Assembly (NCBI GenBank): GCA_905215155.1
Contig: CAJMPJ010000005.1
Span: 1 to 64,000 of the forward strand
Source: an uncultured bacterium
Lineage (GTDB): Bacteria; Bacillota; Clostridia; Lachnospirales; Lachnospiraceae
Reading direction: 5' to 3'
DNA: 64,000 nucleotides
A program made the translations under genes and the position numbers. Numbering within the stretch: the first letter of the stretch is position 1; each line of letters opens with the position of its first letter. Below are positions 1-8,724 of the stretch, piece by piece. The notes under the pieces were generated by a model that saw only the letters and a list, made by a program, of their open reading frames with translations, was not told the origin of the DNA and did not search any database.

Positions 1-956
1 GCTATGGACTTGGAAAAGGTGCCGAGATAGATGACCCGGTCCTTCTGGTCCATTCCCTGAAGGGCAGGTATGGGCTGCCCCTTATAGCGGAATTCACTGT
101 CGTAATCGTCTTCGATCAGATACCTGCCTTCCTTTTCATAAGCCCAGCTTAAAAGCTCCTGCCTGCGTTTGACAGGCATAACGATGCCGGTCGGATACTG
201 ATGGGAGGGCATGACGTAAGCGGTATCCGCTCCGCTTTTCTCCAACAGCTCTGCATTTAGCCCCTGCTGGTCCATGAGAACGGGAACCACCTTGTAGTTC
301 AGGCTGTGAAAAACACGGTATGCCTGCTTGTAGGTTGGATTTTCCATGGCAATCACCCGGTCATTCGATAATATCTGAGATAAAAGCATAAGCAGATATT
401 CGCTTCCTGCTCCCACAATGATCTGCTCCGCACAACAGTTTACACCACGGGCAGAGTGAAGATATTCCCGGAGGGCTTCCCTAAAAACAGCCTCTCCCTG
501 GGGATCTCCGGCCAGAAACATCTCCCGGTTGTCATCCACCAGAGTATTTTTTGATAATTTTCTCCAGGTGTTAAAGGGGAAGGCACAAAGATCAATTCCT
601 CTTGGGGAAAAATCCACACTCCAATCCGGTTCACCATCTGTCTCCGAAGAATCTGTGTGAAAAAAAGAGGTTTTGTTATCCCCTTTTTCCTGTCCGGTAT
701 GGACCAGACCTTCAATTTTCAATACAAAATATCCCTTGCAGGGAACGGCTTCAATGTATCCTTCCGAAAGCAGCTGTTCATAAGCCATCTGGGTGGTGCT
801 GCGGCTGATCTTTAGGTTCTCCGCAAGAAGGCGGGTAGAGGGGAGCCGGGTAGCAGGCTTTAAATTCCCCTTTTTTATTTCTTCTTTGATATAGCTGTAT
901 ATCTGACTGTATAAAGGCAGTCCTGCCTGATTTTTTAAAGGTATCATCAGTTCCAT
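1..956 (-). CDS. MocR-family (GntR / aminotransferase-like) transcriptional regulator, C-terminus cut by window edge
   Basis: About 318 residues are visible. Residues 1-75 form a GntR-type winged helix (LPLYSQIYSYIKEEI, then LPSTRLLAENLKISRSTT). A linker follows, then a fold-type I aminotransferase-like domain with IVGAGSEYLLML, ENPTYKQA, PSHQYPTG, EDDYDSEF and, at the edge, GTFSKSI, whose Lys is the usual PLP lysine. MocR/PdxR regulators bind PLP through this domain and control vitamin B6, GABA or amino-acid genes. No pdxST or gabTD pair lies beside it here, so its target is unknown. The start ATG at 956 follows AAGGAGG at 11-base spacing. The C-terminal part lies outside the window. Confidence 0.9.
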   Translation of the reverse strand, partial: MELMIPLKNQAGLPLYSQIYSYIKEEIKKGNLKPATRLPSTRLLAENLKISRSTTQMAYEQLLSEGYIEAVPCKGYFVLKIEGLVHTGQEKGDNKTSFFHTDSSETDGEPDWSVDFSPRGIDLCAFPFNTWRKLSKNTLVDDNREMFLAGDPQGEAVFREALREYLHSARGVNCCAEQIIVGAGSEYLLMLLSQILSNDRVIAMENPTYKQAYRVFHSLNYKVVPVLMDQQGLNAELLEKSGADTAYVMPSHQYPTGIVMPVKRRQELLSWAYEKEGRYLIEDDYDSEFRYKGQPIPALQGMDQKDRVIYLGTFSKSI

Positions 957-988
957 AGAAAGAAATGCCTCCTTTCTTCTCGGAAATG

Positions 989-1031
989 GAAAAATGCCGC
1001 ACGCCCTCTCTTTACTCGGTCATGCAGCATT
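989..1031 (-). terminator. Intrinsic terminator after glnS
   Basis: On the minus strand AATGCTGCATG pairs with CGTGCGGCATT (two G-U pairs), followed by a T run. It lies between the glnS stop and the MocR start and so separates the two transcripts. Confidence 0.7.
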
Positions 1032-1063
1032 CTTCCTTTGACCGGCATTCCAGCCTGTCACCA

Positions 1064-2737
1064 TTATTTTTTAATTTTAAATGAACTCTTTAAGGAAACG
1101 ATCCGGTTGAATACCAGATGTTCGGGAGTACTGTCTTTGCAGTCAATGCAGAAAAATCCGTTTCTGACAAACTGGAAACTGTCATAAGCCTTTGCGCCCT
1201 CAAAGCTTGGCTCCACATAACAATTATTTAATATGGTCAAAGAATTGGGATTTAAATTCAGGCTTCCGTCCTCGTTTAACTTGCCCTTCTCTTCATCCAC
1301 AATATTCTCATACAGACGGCACTCTGCCTGAACTGCGGTAGCTGCTGCCACCCAGTGAATGGTGCCCTTTACTTTTCTTCCTTCAAAACCGGAACCGCTC
1401 TTTGTCTCCGGGTCGTAGGTACAGTGAACTACGGTCACATTGCCCTCGGCATCCTTCTCACATCCGGTACAGGTTACAAAATAGGCATTCATCAAGCGGA
1501 CTTCATTGCCTGGGAACAGACGGAAATACTTTTTAATGGGTTCTTCCATAAAATCTTCCCGTTCGATATAAAGCTCCCTGCCAAACGGCAGTTTTCTCTC
1601 TCCCAGTTCGGGATTTTCCAGATTGTTGGCGGCATCCAGATATTCTATGGTTTCCTCCGGATAATTGTCAATTACCAGTTTGACCGGGTCTAAAACCGCC
1701 ATCATTCTCGGTCTCTTTAACTTTAAATCTTCCCGGATACAGTATTCAAGCATGGCATAATCCACAGAACTGTTTGCCTTGGAAACGCCTACCAGGTCCA
1801 CGAACATCCGTAGTGCTTCCGGGGTATAGCCTCTTCTTCTTAATGCTGCAATGGACACAAGACGAGGGTCGTCCCAGCCGTCTACCACGTTGTCCTCTAC
1901 CAGCTTTTTGATATAACGCTTTCCGGTTATCACATTGGTCAAATACAGCTTTGCAAATTCGATCTGACGGGGAGGACTTACAAATTCACATTCCTTCACC
2001 ACCCAGTCATACAGCGGTCTGTGATCTTCAAATTCCAGGGTGCAGATGGAATGAGTGACGTTTTCAATGGCATCTTCGATTGGATGAGCAAAGTCATACA
2101 TGGGATAAATACACCATGCATCCCCGGTGTTATGATGGGTCATATGGGCCACTCGGTAGATGACCGGATCACGCATATTGATGTTGGGGGATGCCATATC
2201 AATCTTCGCACGGAGAACTTTCTCTCCATCCTTATATTTGCCCTCTTTCATCTCTTTAAAAAGTGTCAGGTTTTCTTCCACGCTGCGGTTCCGGTAAGGA
2301 CTTTCTTTACCCGGAGTCTTAAAATCGCCCCGGTATTCCCGAATCTCTTCTGCAGTCAGATCACAGACATATGCCTTTCCCTTCTTTATTAAAAGAACGG
2401 CACGATCGTACATCTCCTCAAAGTAATTGGAGGCAAAGAACAGGCGGTCTTCAAAATCTGCGCCCAGCCACTTCACATCTTCTATAATGGATTCTACGAA
2501 TTCTGTCTTCTCCTTGGTCGGGTTTGTATCATCAAAACGGAGGTTGAACTTTCCACCATACTTTTGCGCCAGGCCATAGTTAAGTAAGATGGACTTTGCA
2601 TGTCCAATGTGCAGATAGCCATTTGGCTCCGGTGGAAATCTGGTCTGTACATGATTATAAACACCTTCTGCAAGATCCTTGTCTATCTCCTGTTCGATAA
2701 AGTTCTTAGAAACCACTTCTTCCTTGTTCTCTTCCAT
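1064..2737 (-). CDS. glnS: Glutaminyl-tRNA synthetase
   Basis: 557 aa, usual length for the family. It charges tRNA-Gln directly with glutamine in the cytoplasm. The class I HIGH signature is visible as [15 protein letters not shown] near residues 36-50, with RFDDTNP and the GlnRS-typical VDGWDDPRL. The second signature (KMSKS; MSKRK in E. coli GlnRS) is replaced by [10 protein letters not shown], which I believe is a recurrent form in clostridial GlnRS. The C-terminal half is the anticodon-binding beta-barrel pair ([17 protein letters not shown]). Many Firmicutes instead use the Glu-tRNA amidotransferase route; a GlnRS in clostridia is usually regarded as an acquired gene. Monocistronic: own terminator downstream, hypothetical gene upstream. 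Confidence 0.95.
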   Translation of the reverse strand: MEENKEEVVSKNFIEQEIDKDLAEGVYNHVQTRFPPEPNGYLHIGHAKSILLNYGLAQKYGGKFNLRFDDTNPTKEKTEFVESIIEDVKWLGADFEDRLFFASNYFEEMYDRAVLLIKKGKAYVCDLTAEEIREYRGDFKTPGKESPYRNRSVEENLTLFKEMKEGKYKDGEKVLRAKIDMASPNINMRDPVIYRVAHMTHHNTGDAWCIYPMYDFAHPIEDAIENVTHSICTLEFEDHRPLYDWVVKECEFVSPPRQIEFAKLYLTNVITGKRYIKKLVEDNVVDGWDDPRLVSIAALRRRGYTPEALRMFVDLVGVSKANSSVDYAMLEYCIREDLKLKRPRMMAVLDPVKLVIDNYPEETIEYLDAANNLENPELGERKLPFGRELYIEREDFMEEPIKKYFRLFPGNEVRLMNAYFVTCTGCEKDAEGNVTVVHCTYDPETKSGSGFEGRKVKGTIHWVAAATAVQAECRLYENIVDEEKGKLNEDGSLNLNPNSLTILNNCYVEPSFEGAKAYDSFQFVRNGFFCIDCKDSTPEHLVFNRIVSLKSSFKIKK

Positions 2738-2809
2738 TTTTCTTCCTCCATGTCAGTAATTCCAATAATACATTATCATACCATACTTCATCCATTTAGA
2801 AAAGGGGGA

Positions 2810-3085
2810 TTATTTTCTTGAAGCAGATTTCCAAATTGCCGATTTTTCTTCATACTGCTGATTGATCCAGTTTACCGCCTGTTCTCTTCCTTCCTCCGAA
2901 AAAGGAAACTTCATTTTGGTCTTCTGCTCTTCCGGTGTGGCTTCATAGCAGTAAGGTTCCGGATATACGGCAGCCTCCAATTCTTCTTCCACCTTACTGA
3001 CCCGGTAACGCATTCCATTCATGCTTCCGGTATAGGCTTCTTTTTTAAAAAACTGCATGGGTACAAAAGTTTCTTTCTTTAACAT
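2810..3085 (-). CDS. Conserved small protein of unknown function
   Basis: 91 aa, soluble, charged, rich in Glu/Lys; no signal peptide or membrane segment. Visible stretches are FFKKEAYTGSMNGMRYRVSK, PEPYCYEATPEEQKTKMKF and a C-terminal helix EGREQAVNWINQQYEEK. I recall similar short proteins in clostridia, sometimes labelled as acetyltransferase-like, but there is no acetyltransferase domain in this length. AAGGAGG lies ahead of the ATG, so translation is credible. It is codirectional with glnS, 72 bases upstream of it. Confidence 0.7.
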   Translation of the reverse strand: MLKKETFVPMQFFKKEAYTGSMNGMRYRVSKVEEELEAAVYPEPYCYEATPEEQKTKMKFPFSEEGREQAVNWINQQYEEKSAIWKSASRK

Positions 3086-3156
3086 CGTCTGACCTCCTTT
3101 TTATGGAAAACCTGTTTCTCTATTACTTTCATCGGTCCAACTCTCTATAAATTTAA

Positions 3157-3198
3157 GGCTGCTGCATCAGCGTTTTCAGATCTTCTGATGCAGCAGCC
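3157..3198 (-). terminator. Long perfect hairpin after the L,D-transpeptidase gene
   Basis: GGCTGCTGCATCAG pairs perfectly with CTGATGCAGCAGCC (14 bp, 14-base loop). The T tract on the minus strand is weak (CTTAAATTT), so termination may be partial. It lies directly downstream of the 3242-4954 gene. Confidence 0.65.
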
Positions 3199-3241
3199 CT
3201 ATGGCTTTCCTATTTTTATTCTCTATTCTGCCAAGGCATCG

Positions 3242-4954
3242 TTACATCCCAGGGCCGTTTTTCTTCTTTCCGGCACCATTTTGTACACCAGGTCCGGCTT
3301 CCTGTTCCCAGGATGCAGCAGTCGTAGAAGGTTCCTTTTCATTCTCCCTGGTTGAAACCGCTGTAGTCGGGACAGGTGCTGTGGTTGGTGCCGCTGTCGT
3401 TGGCTCAGAGGCCGGTGGTGCGGCAGTCGTTGTGGGTGCAGCTGTCGTTGGTGCCGCAGTGGTGGGAGCCGTTGTCTCCTCAGGCTTTCCTGCCGCCCCC
3501 GAAGTGGTCTTTGATTCGGTTCCCGGCAGGTGGTAACAGAGAACCGGGATTCCTGCACTTATATTTTCAAAAATTGTCTTAGCAACTGCGGGAGGTAGAT
3601 TGATGCAGCCATGAGAACCGCTGGTCTTAAAGATGGAACCTCCGAAGCTGCTTCTCCATTTGGCATCATGAAGGCCGATGTTCCCGTTAAATGGCATCCA
3701 GTATGAAACCGGAGTTCTGTAATTTTCTCCCTTAAGTGTGGCGTTCCTTTCCTTATAGGTAAGGGAATAGGCTCCTGCCGGGGTTGACCAGCCTTTGGAT
3801 TCATTGCCTGATACAAAATCTGATTCCACAACCAGTTTCCCATCTTTATAGAAATACAGATGCTGGGCCGTTAAATTGATCTCCACATAAGTGTTTCCGT
3901 AGTCTTGGCTGCCGTGGCTGGCAGCCTTTTGTTTATAAACCGGCTCTCTTGACTGACTGTTCCCGGTCCTTATCAGTTCTGCCAGCTCATTCGCCTCTGA
4001 GCTCTGGTTTATCCTCCACCCATAGTTTCCTCCTGTTATCCTGACGCTCTGCCCATAGGAGGTCTTTAAGTTCTTCGCTTTATACGCCGTATCGTACTGA
4101 TCTGCCAGTTTTTTTACAAATGCAAGGACGGATTTGCTGTCCAGATAGACCTTGCCGCTTTCATCGGTTTTGATCCACTTGGATATGGTATCTCCATTTA
4201 AAACCTTTTTTTCATTTCCAAATTTATATGTAATGGTCGTATTGACATATCTGTTCATGGTCTGGACCTTTTCCACCAGCTTCGGGTCATCGGTCCGAAC
4301 CTTAGGGGATATATAGACACCTGCTTCATCAAGGGAAATCTCGGGTTTTAGATTCATGACCGCATCAGAAATCACTGCCTTTATCTTTTCCGGATCTACT
4401 TGTTTTCCTTCTGCTGCCGGTATAATGTGATATCCCTGCCCGGAAACATATTCCGATACGGCTGCATCCCGCACCTTTTCTTCCGGTTCCTCCGTCATGC
4501 AGGATAAGGCAGAGACGGCTTTATTAAATTTATCCTCGTGGTACCGGATCATAGTACCAAGTTCAAAAGACTGATGCTTCTTCAAGTGCTTTCCCCAGGA
4601 AAGAGGCTTCTGCTCTGCCAGCAATTTCTCAAGAGTTCCGTCAAATTCCGATTCCAGACCGATGTCACTGCCCTTTAATTCTTCCGTGTCTCCTCCCCGT
4701 TCCTGAATGGTAAGCTTATAACCGCCAATGCTTGAAGCGATCATATTCTTCACTTCCTCAACGGACTTTTTGGACACATCCATCTCATTAATGGTGGTAT
4801 TAGGGAAAAACACCTTCTCGTATGCTCTGCTCATCTGGATATATGCCAAAGCAGAAATTAACCCTGCCGCTGCAACAGCTGCGCCACCGATGGCTGCCCA
4901 TTCCTTTAATCCAAAGGACCTTTTCTTTCTGCTGCGCTGATTTTGTTTTTCCAT
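3242..4954 (-). CDS. Membrane-anchored L,D-transpeptidase with Thr/Ala/Pro-rich tail
   Basis: 570 aa. A basic N-terminus (KQNQRSRKKR) and one membrane segment (about 16-40) are followed by two repeats of the PG_binding_4 type region (TINEMDVSKKSVEEVK..., KLTIQERGG), then a YkuD catalytic domain from about residue 355. The active-site motif is SGSHGCINLPP, with the catalytic Cys, preceded by GNIGLHDAKW. These enzymes form 3-3 crosslinks in peptidoglycan outside the membrane. After the catalytic domain comes about 75 residues of repeated TTAAPTTAAP-type sequence, probably a flexible wall-spanning tail or glycosylation region. A related enzyme lies at 6375-7793 without this tail, so the pair looks like a duplication. 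Confidence 0.9.
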   Translation of the reverse strand: MEKQNQRSRKKRSFGLKEWAAIGGAAVAAAGLISALAYIQMSRAYEKVFFPNTTINEMDVSKKSVEEVKNMIASSIGGYKLTIQERGGDTEELKGSDIGLESEFDGTLEKLLAEQKPLSWGKHLKKHQSFELGTMIRYHEDKFNKAVSALSCMTEEPEEKVRDAAVSEYVSGQGYHIIPAAEGKQVDPEKIKAVISDAVMNLKPEISLDEAGVYISPKVRTDDPKLVEKVQTMNRYVNTTITYKFGNEKKVLNGDTISKWIKTDESGKVYLDSKSVLAFVKKLADQYDTAYKAKNLKTSYGQSVRITGGNYGWRINQSSEANELAELIRTGNSQSREPVYKQKAASHGSQDYGNTYVEINLTAQHLYFYKDGKLVVESDFVSGNESKGWSTPAGAYSLTYKERNATLKGENYRTPVSYWMPFNGNIGLHDAKWRSSFGGSIFKTSGSHGCINLPPAVAKTIFENISAGIPVLCYHLPGTESKTTSGAAGKPEETTAPTTAAPTTAAPTTTAAPPASEPTTAAPTTAPVPTTAVSTRENEKEPSTTAASWEQEAGPGVQNGAGKKKNGPGM

Positions 4955-5147
4955 TTATTTCCTACCTCTTTACTAGCCTTTACTTTCAGAATTAATTATA
5001 ACTGAAAACCGCGAAATATGTCTAAAGTTTTCCGGTACATTTCTTAACTTTTTTATTACGATTTTTCATAAATAGATTTTATGGGGGATCACAACAGACC
5101 TTTTTCTCTCATAAACTGAAAATAAGAATGTTCCAAAGGACACCTTC

Positions 5148-5651
5148 ATGACACGTTTTTCTTCTGTCTACGGAACGGTCACTTCCGTTAATCCGTTAGA
5201 AACTTCTGCCCTCTCCCACAGCTGCTCCCTGCTTATTTCTGTTATGAGCCAAAACCTTGGAGAGGTAAAATTTGTGGTCCATCCCGATACTTATGTTTTA
5301 GACCAGCATACGTTTGAAAAAGGAGAGCCCATTATTGCCATTTATGATACGCAAGTCCCCGTTCCTCTCATCTATCCTCCTCAGTACTCCCCCATCATAC
5401 TTGCAGAAAATGACGACGGATACTTGGCTATGTTTGATTATTTTGACGAAAACCTTTTAAATACAGAGGAAACCCTGAAGCTTAATATTCCGGATTCGGA
5501 TTTTTCAGAACTCCTGCTTCCTAACGGTCAGACGTTTTTTTACATGCCGGGAAATCATTACCTGTTCGTTTTATATATGTTTACCACCCGCAGCATTCCG
5601 GCAATCACCACACCGGATAAAGTGATTGTCTTTTGTTCCCAAGAAGAATAA
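5148..5651 (+). CDS. Conserved protein of unknown function
   Basis: 167 aa, no signal peptide or membrane segment. Recognisable stretches are VHPDTYVLDQHTFEKGEPI, AIYDTQVPVPLIYPPQYSP and the following IILAEN. I have seen this pattern (G...TYV.D...L..G..V..FYD...P.PLIYPPQY.A) in clostridial proteins of unknown role; it looks like an all-beta fold. AAAGGA precedes the ATG by 8 bases. It is transcribed divergently from the L,D-transpeptidase at 3242-4954. No function is assigned. Confidence 0.75.
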   Translation: MTRFSSVYGTVTSVNPLETSALSHSCSLLISVMSQNLGEVKFVVHPDTYVLDQHTFEKGEPIIAIYDTQVPVPLIYPPQYSPIILAENDDGYLAMFDYFDENLLNTEETLKLNIPDSDFSELLLPNGQTFFYMPGNHYLFVLYMFTTRSIPAITTPDKVIVFCSQEE

Positions 5652-5663
5652 GGATGCAGCGGA

Positions 5664-5717
5664 CAAAAAAACACCTCCATACAGGGCTTATTGTTTCATC
5701 GCCCTATATGGGGGTAT
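5664..5717 (-). terminator. Terminator after the LDT-niaR pair
   Basis: On the minus strand ATACCCCCATA.AGGGC pairs with GCCCT.TATGGAGGTGT across a 13-base loop and is followed by seven T residues. It lies between convergent genes and ends the minus-strand transcript. Confidence 0.85.
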
Positions 5718-5781
5718 CCTGTCAGGATCCAGACGGATTTCCTTTGTCATTACAGCTCTCTTTTGAAGAAGTCTGTATATG

Positions 5782-6363
5782 CTATGAGTCCGCAAGGTAT
5801 CCCTTCTTTTTTAATTCCAGCTCAATTCTGTCTAAATGTTTCACGGAATCTGCCGCAACCGTATGATAGTGACAGCCATTGGTCAGAATTTTAAGCGGCT
5901 GATCCCCGGATTGCTTCAGAGCTTCCATGAATTCCTCTGCATCCAACCGGTTATTGATAATTAAATCCACATGGATCTGTCCATAAACCTCATGCTCAAT
6001 GAATACGTCCAGAAGCCTGCCGCCATAATCCACGATGGTCTGCAGCTCGCTTAATGTATCCTCCGTCGTATGGTTGGCACAGAAAACCCTGACGCAGTCA
6101 GCCCCCTCCTTAGAGGTCTCACGGCGAAGGATATAGCCTTTGTTGGTTGAGAGGATCTCTTCCTGTTCCGCCCTCATAAGTGCCACATCCTGAACCACAA
6201 CCTGTCTGCTCACTCCAACTCTTTTTGCCAGCTCTGTCCCTGAAACAGGCCCTTTCTCCTGATTTAAGATCTCCAGGATTTTTTTTCTGCGTTCGGTTCC
6301 ATCCAATTTCTGTTGATCCCTGCCTTTTCCTCGAATTGTTTTGCGGTTCAAAGGAATTCCCAT
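5782..6363 (-). CDS. niaR: NiaR-type (YrxA) transcriptional repressor of niacin/NAD genes
   Basis: 193 aa. HTH_11 domain (ERRKKILEILNQEKGPVSG...GVSRQVVVQDVALMR) then a 3H domain with the three His regions FCANHTT, HEVYGQIHVDL and NGCHYHTVAADS. NiaR binds nicotinic acid with a metal and represses niacin uptake or NAD synthesis genes. No niaP, nadABC or pncB gene is in this window, so targets lie elsewhere. The listed ATG has no clear ribosome site (AGTAAGAAACC). An in-frame TTG at 6306 after GAGGAAAAGGCAGGG gives a protein starting at DGTERRKK, closer to typical NiaR lengths. It starts 11 bases after the preceding L,D-transpeptidase stop and is probably co-transcribed with it. Confidence 0.88.
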   Translation of the reverse strand: MGIPLNRKTIRGKGRDQQKLDGTERRKKILEILNQEKGPVSGTELAKRVGVSRQVVVQDVALMRAEQEEILSTNKGYILRRETSKEGADCVRVFCANHTTEDTLSELQTIVDYGGRLLDVFIEHEVYGQIHVDLIINNRLDAEEFMEALKQSGDQPLKILTNGCHYHTVAADSVKHLDRIELELKKKGYLADS

Positions 6364-6374
6364 GGTTTCTTACT

Positions 6375-7793
6375 CTAGTAATGGCAGATGACAGGGATTC
6401 CTGCATACACAAGGCTGTATAAATCCCTTGCCTTCTTAGGGGGAAGGTTGACACAGCCATGGCTTCCGTTGTTCTTGTAGATCGTACCGCCGAACCTGCT
6501 TCTCCAGTTGGCATCGTGGAAACCGATTCCGCCGTTAAAAGGCATCCAGTAATCCACATGGCTTTCATACTCATAGGTCCCGTCGGCCTGCTTGGCTCCA
6601 CGAAGGATACGGTCTGTCTGTTTGTAAGCCAGGGTGTAGATTCCCTCCGGTGTGGTATGGTTCTTTGATACGTTGCCGGTCACACAGGGTGCCTCCCATA
6701 CTAAAACGCCATCCTTATACATATAGACATGCTGGGCTGCCATATCTGCTTCCACATAGGTTCCGCCCCAGTCAACGTTGCGGTCAGCCGCTCTCTTTAC
6801 ATAATTGGGTTCCCTGGTCTGGCTCTGGCCGGTACGTATGACCGCAATCAATTCCCCGATCTCCGCAGGCTGATTGATCTGCCAGCCGTAAGCACCGGAA
6901 AGAGTCAGGTCCCTGCCGCTTGTGGTATGGAAATTCCTTCCTCTTCCTACTGTATCGTACTTATCCGCAAGAGATTTCACATAGGCTGCCGCTTTCTCTG
7001 TGCTCACCTGAATGACCCCGTCGGTCAGGCCGGTGATCCAGGAAGATATCTCCTCCCCCTTCAGCACTTCTGACTTGCTGCCAAAGGCATAGGTGATCTC
7101 CATCTCTCTCACCCGGTTAAGTGCATCACATTGGGCCTTTAAGCCTTCATCCTCTTTTGTGACTGTGATGCTGTCATAGCAGCCGGACTCTTCTAAGTCC
7201 ACTTCTTTCAGTTCCTGATTCAAAGCACTTTTTACAACCGCTTCCAGCTTTCCTGCATTGACACTGTTTCCCTGCACTTCCGGAATGATGGTAAACGGCT
7301 CTCCCTGCTTCCAGTCTGAAACTCTGGCATTGACTGTGGCTACAACACTTTGTCCGCTTACAAAGGATAATCCATTGAGTTTTTCTTTTAACTTCTGCTC
7401 ATCAAAGGATACGGTGCTTTTTAAAGCATGACTGTTATCCTCTGCAGGCCCTGCCACACGTCCGGAGGCGTTCTGATCTTCCAGAACCTTCTTTAATCCG
7501 TCTGTGACCAGCACCTGATATCCGATATCCGTCCCTTTGATTACTTCCGTTTTGTTCCCTTTTCCTTTGACGGTAAGGTTGTATTCTCTGCCATAAAAAC
7601 CCTCTATCTGTACTTTTGCTTCTTCGATGGTCATGCCGCCCACAAGGACACCGTTGATCTTGGTTCCGGGCACAAATTTTGAAGCATCATCTGCCAGTGC
7701 AATCGTCGCTCCTGCCAGCATAAATAACGCTGCCAGTAACATGATTCTTCCTATCGTACCTGCATGATTTCGTTTCGTGTTCATTCCGTTCAA
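6375..7793 (-). CDS. Secreted L,D-transpeptidase
   Basis: 472 aa. N-terminal signal or anchor segment (IMLLAALFMLAGATIALA), two PG_binding_4-like regions (TKINGVLVGGMTIEEAKVQI; YNLTVKGKGNKTEVIKG) and a C-terminal YkuD domain with MPFNGGIGFHDANW and NNGSHGCVNLPP (catalytic Cys). It forms L,D-crosslinks in peptidoglycan outside the cell membrane. It aligns along its length with the enzyme at 3242-4954 but ends right after the catalytic domain, without the Thr/Pro tail. It is followed at 11 bases by niaR. Confidence 0.9.
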   Translation of the reverse strand: MNGMNTKRNHAGTIGRIMLLAALFMLAGATIALADDASKFVPGTKINGVLVGGMTIEEAKVQIEGFYGREYNLTVKGKGNKTEVIKGTDIGYQVLVTDGLKKVLEDQNASGRVAGPAEDNSHALKSTVSFDEQKLKEKLNGLSFVSGQSVVATVNARVSDWKQGEPFTIIPEVQGNSVNAGKLEAVVKSALNQELKEVDLEESGCYDSITVTKEDEGLKAQCDALNRVREMEITYAFGSKSEVLKGEEISSWITGLTDGVIQVSTEKAAAYVKSLADKYDTVGRGRNFHTTSGRDLTLSGAYGWQINQPAEIGELIAVIRTGQSQTREPNYVKRAADRNVDWGGTYVEADMAAQHVYMYKDGVLVWEAPCVTGNVSKNHTTPEGIYTLAYKQTDRILRGAKQADGTYEYESHVDYWMPFNGGIGFHDANWRSRFGGTIYKNNGSHGCVNLPPKKARDLYSLVYAGIPVICHY

Positions 7794-7929
7794 ATCCTTT
7801 TCTCTTTTTTATGGAAATCACTTCCATACCTCCTAGGGTAACATGATTTCTGCGGAATAACAAGCATAAAAATCGCCTAAATTTCCTGACAGATACCAGT
7901 TTCCCATATTTTATTTTAAGAAAAACCGC

Positions 7930-7957
7930 AAAAAAGCGAGCCTGTAAAAAAGCCCGC
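7930..7957 (-). terminator. Terminator of the thiamine-precursor transport operon
   Basis: Minus-strand GCGGGC pairs with GCTCGC (one G-U pair) across a 10-base loop and is followed by TTTTTT. It lies 6 bases after the last gene of the operon. Confidence 0.75.
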
Positions 7958-7963
7958 CTGTAA

Positions 7964-8707
7964 TTACCGCTGTTCCAAATGTTTTAAAATCTCCTTCTTA
8001 TATTCCAGAAATTCTTCTGAAACGGGAAAGTCTTTGCTTCTTGGTTTTGGTTCTTTTATGAGGATCTCCCTGGTAATTTTCCCCGGAGACCCGGTGAGAA
8101 TGCATATCCGGTCAGAAAGTAAAATAGCCTCGTCGATGTCATGGGTGATAAACAGAGTGGAAAGCTTGATTTCTTCCATCACCCTTAAATACCACTCATG
8201 CAAGGTATGCTTGGTCAGCATATCGAGAGCGGAAAATGGTTCATCAAGAAGAGCAATTGGCTTTGAAGATAAATAAGTCCTCAAAAGGGCCGCTCTCTGC
8301 CGCATACCGCCGGACAGCTGGGAAGGATATTTCTTCTCCGTCCCCTCTAAGCCAAACATCGGAAAATATCCGGCAGCCTTTTTTCTGGCTTCTGCCTTTT
8401 TCACTCCTGAAAGCAGCAGAGGAAGGGCAACATTATCTATCACGGTACGGTAAGGAAGGAGTAAATCCTTCTGAAGCATATAGCTGACCTTTCCCGGCTT
8501 TCCGGTTACTTCTTGCCCCTCCATATACACATGCCCCTCATCGGGCAGGCTAAGACCTGCAAGGATCTGGAACAGCGTGGTCTTTCCTCCGCCGCTGGCA
8601 CCGAGAAGCGAAACCAGTTCCCCTTTCCGAAGTTCCAGAGAAACTCCTTCCAGAACAGTTCTTCCGTCAAAGGATTTTTTTATGCCTTCCGCCTTTAATT
8701 GTACCAT
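7964..8707 (-). CDS. thiZ: ABC transporter ATPase, thiamine precursor (HMP-type) uptake
   Basis: 247 aa. Walker A GASGGGKTT, Q-loop MLQKDLLLPYR, signature LSGGMRQRAALL and Walker B PIALLDEP with switch His in FITHDIDEA. It belongs to the nitrate/sulfonate/taurine-type subfamily, whose members include ThiZ for formylaminopyrimidine uptake. The specific role is inferred from the TPP riboswitch at the head of the operon and the NMT1/THI5-type binding protein encoded just upstream. ATG at 8707 follows GGAGGAG. Confidence 0.88.
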   Translation of the reverse strand: MVQLKAEGIKKSFDGRTVLEGVSLELRKGELVSLLGASGGGKTTLFQILAGLSLPDEGHVYMEGQEVTGKPGKVSYMLQKDLLLPYRTVIDNVALPLLLSGVKKAEARKKAAGYFPMFGLEGTEKKYPSQLSGGMRQRAALLRTYLSSKPIALLDEPFSALDMLTKHTLHEWYLRVMEEIKLSTLFITHDIDEAILLSDRICILTGSPGKITREILIKEPKPRSKDFPVSEEFLEYKKEILKHLEQR

Positions 8708-8724
8708 TGGCTCCTCCTCATCTT

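Noticed and set aside
3201..3558. Open frames on both strands rich in Ala/Val or Gln/Arg over the transpeptidase tail
   Set aside because: They are out-of-frame readings of the repetitive Thr/Ala/Pro coding DNA, without ribosome sites.
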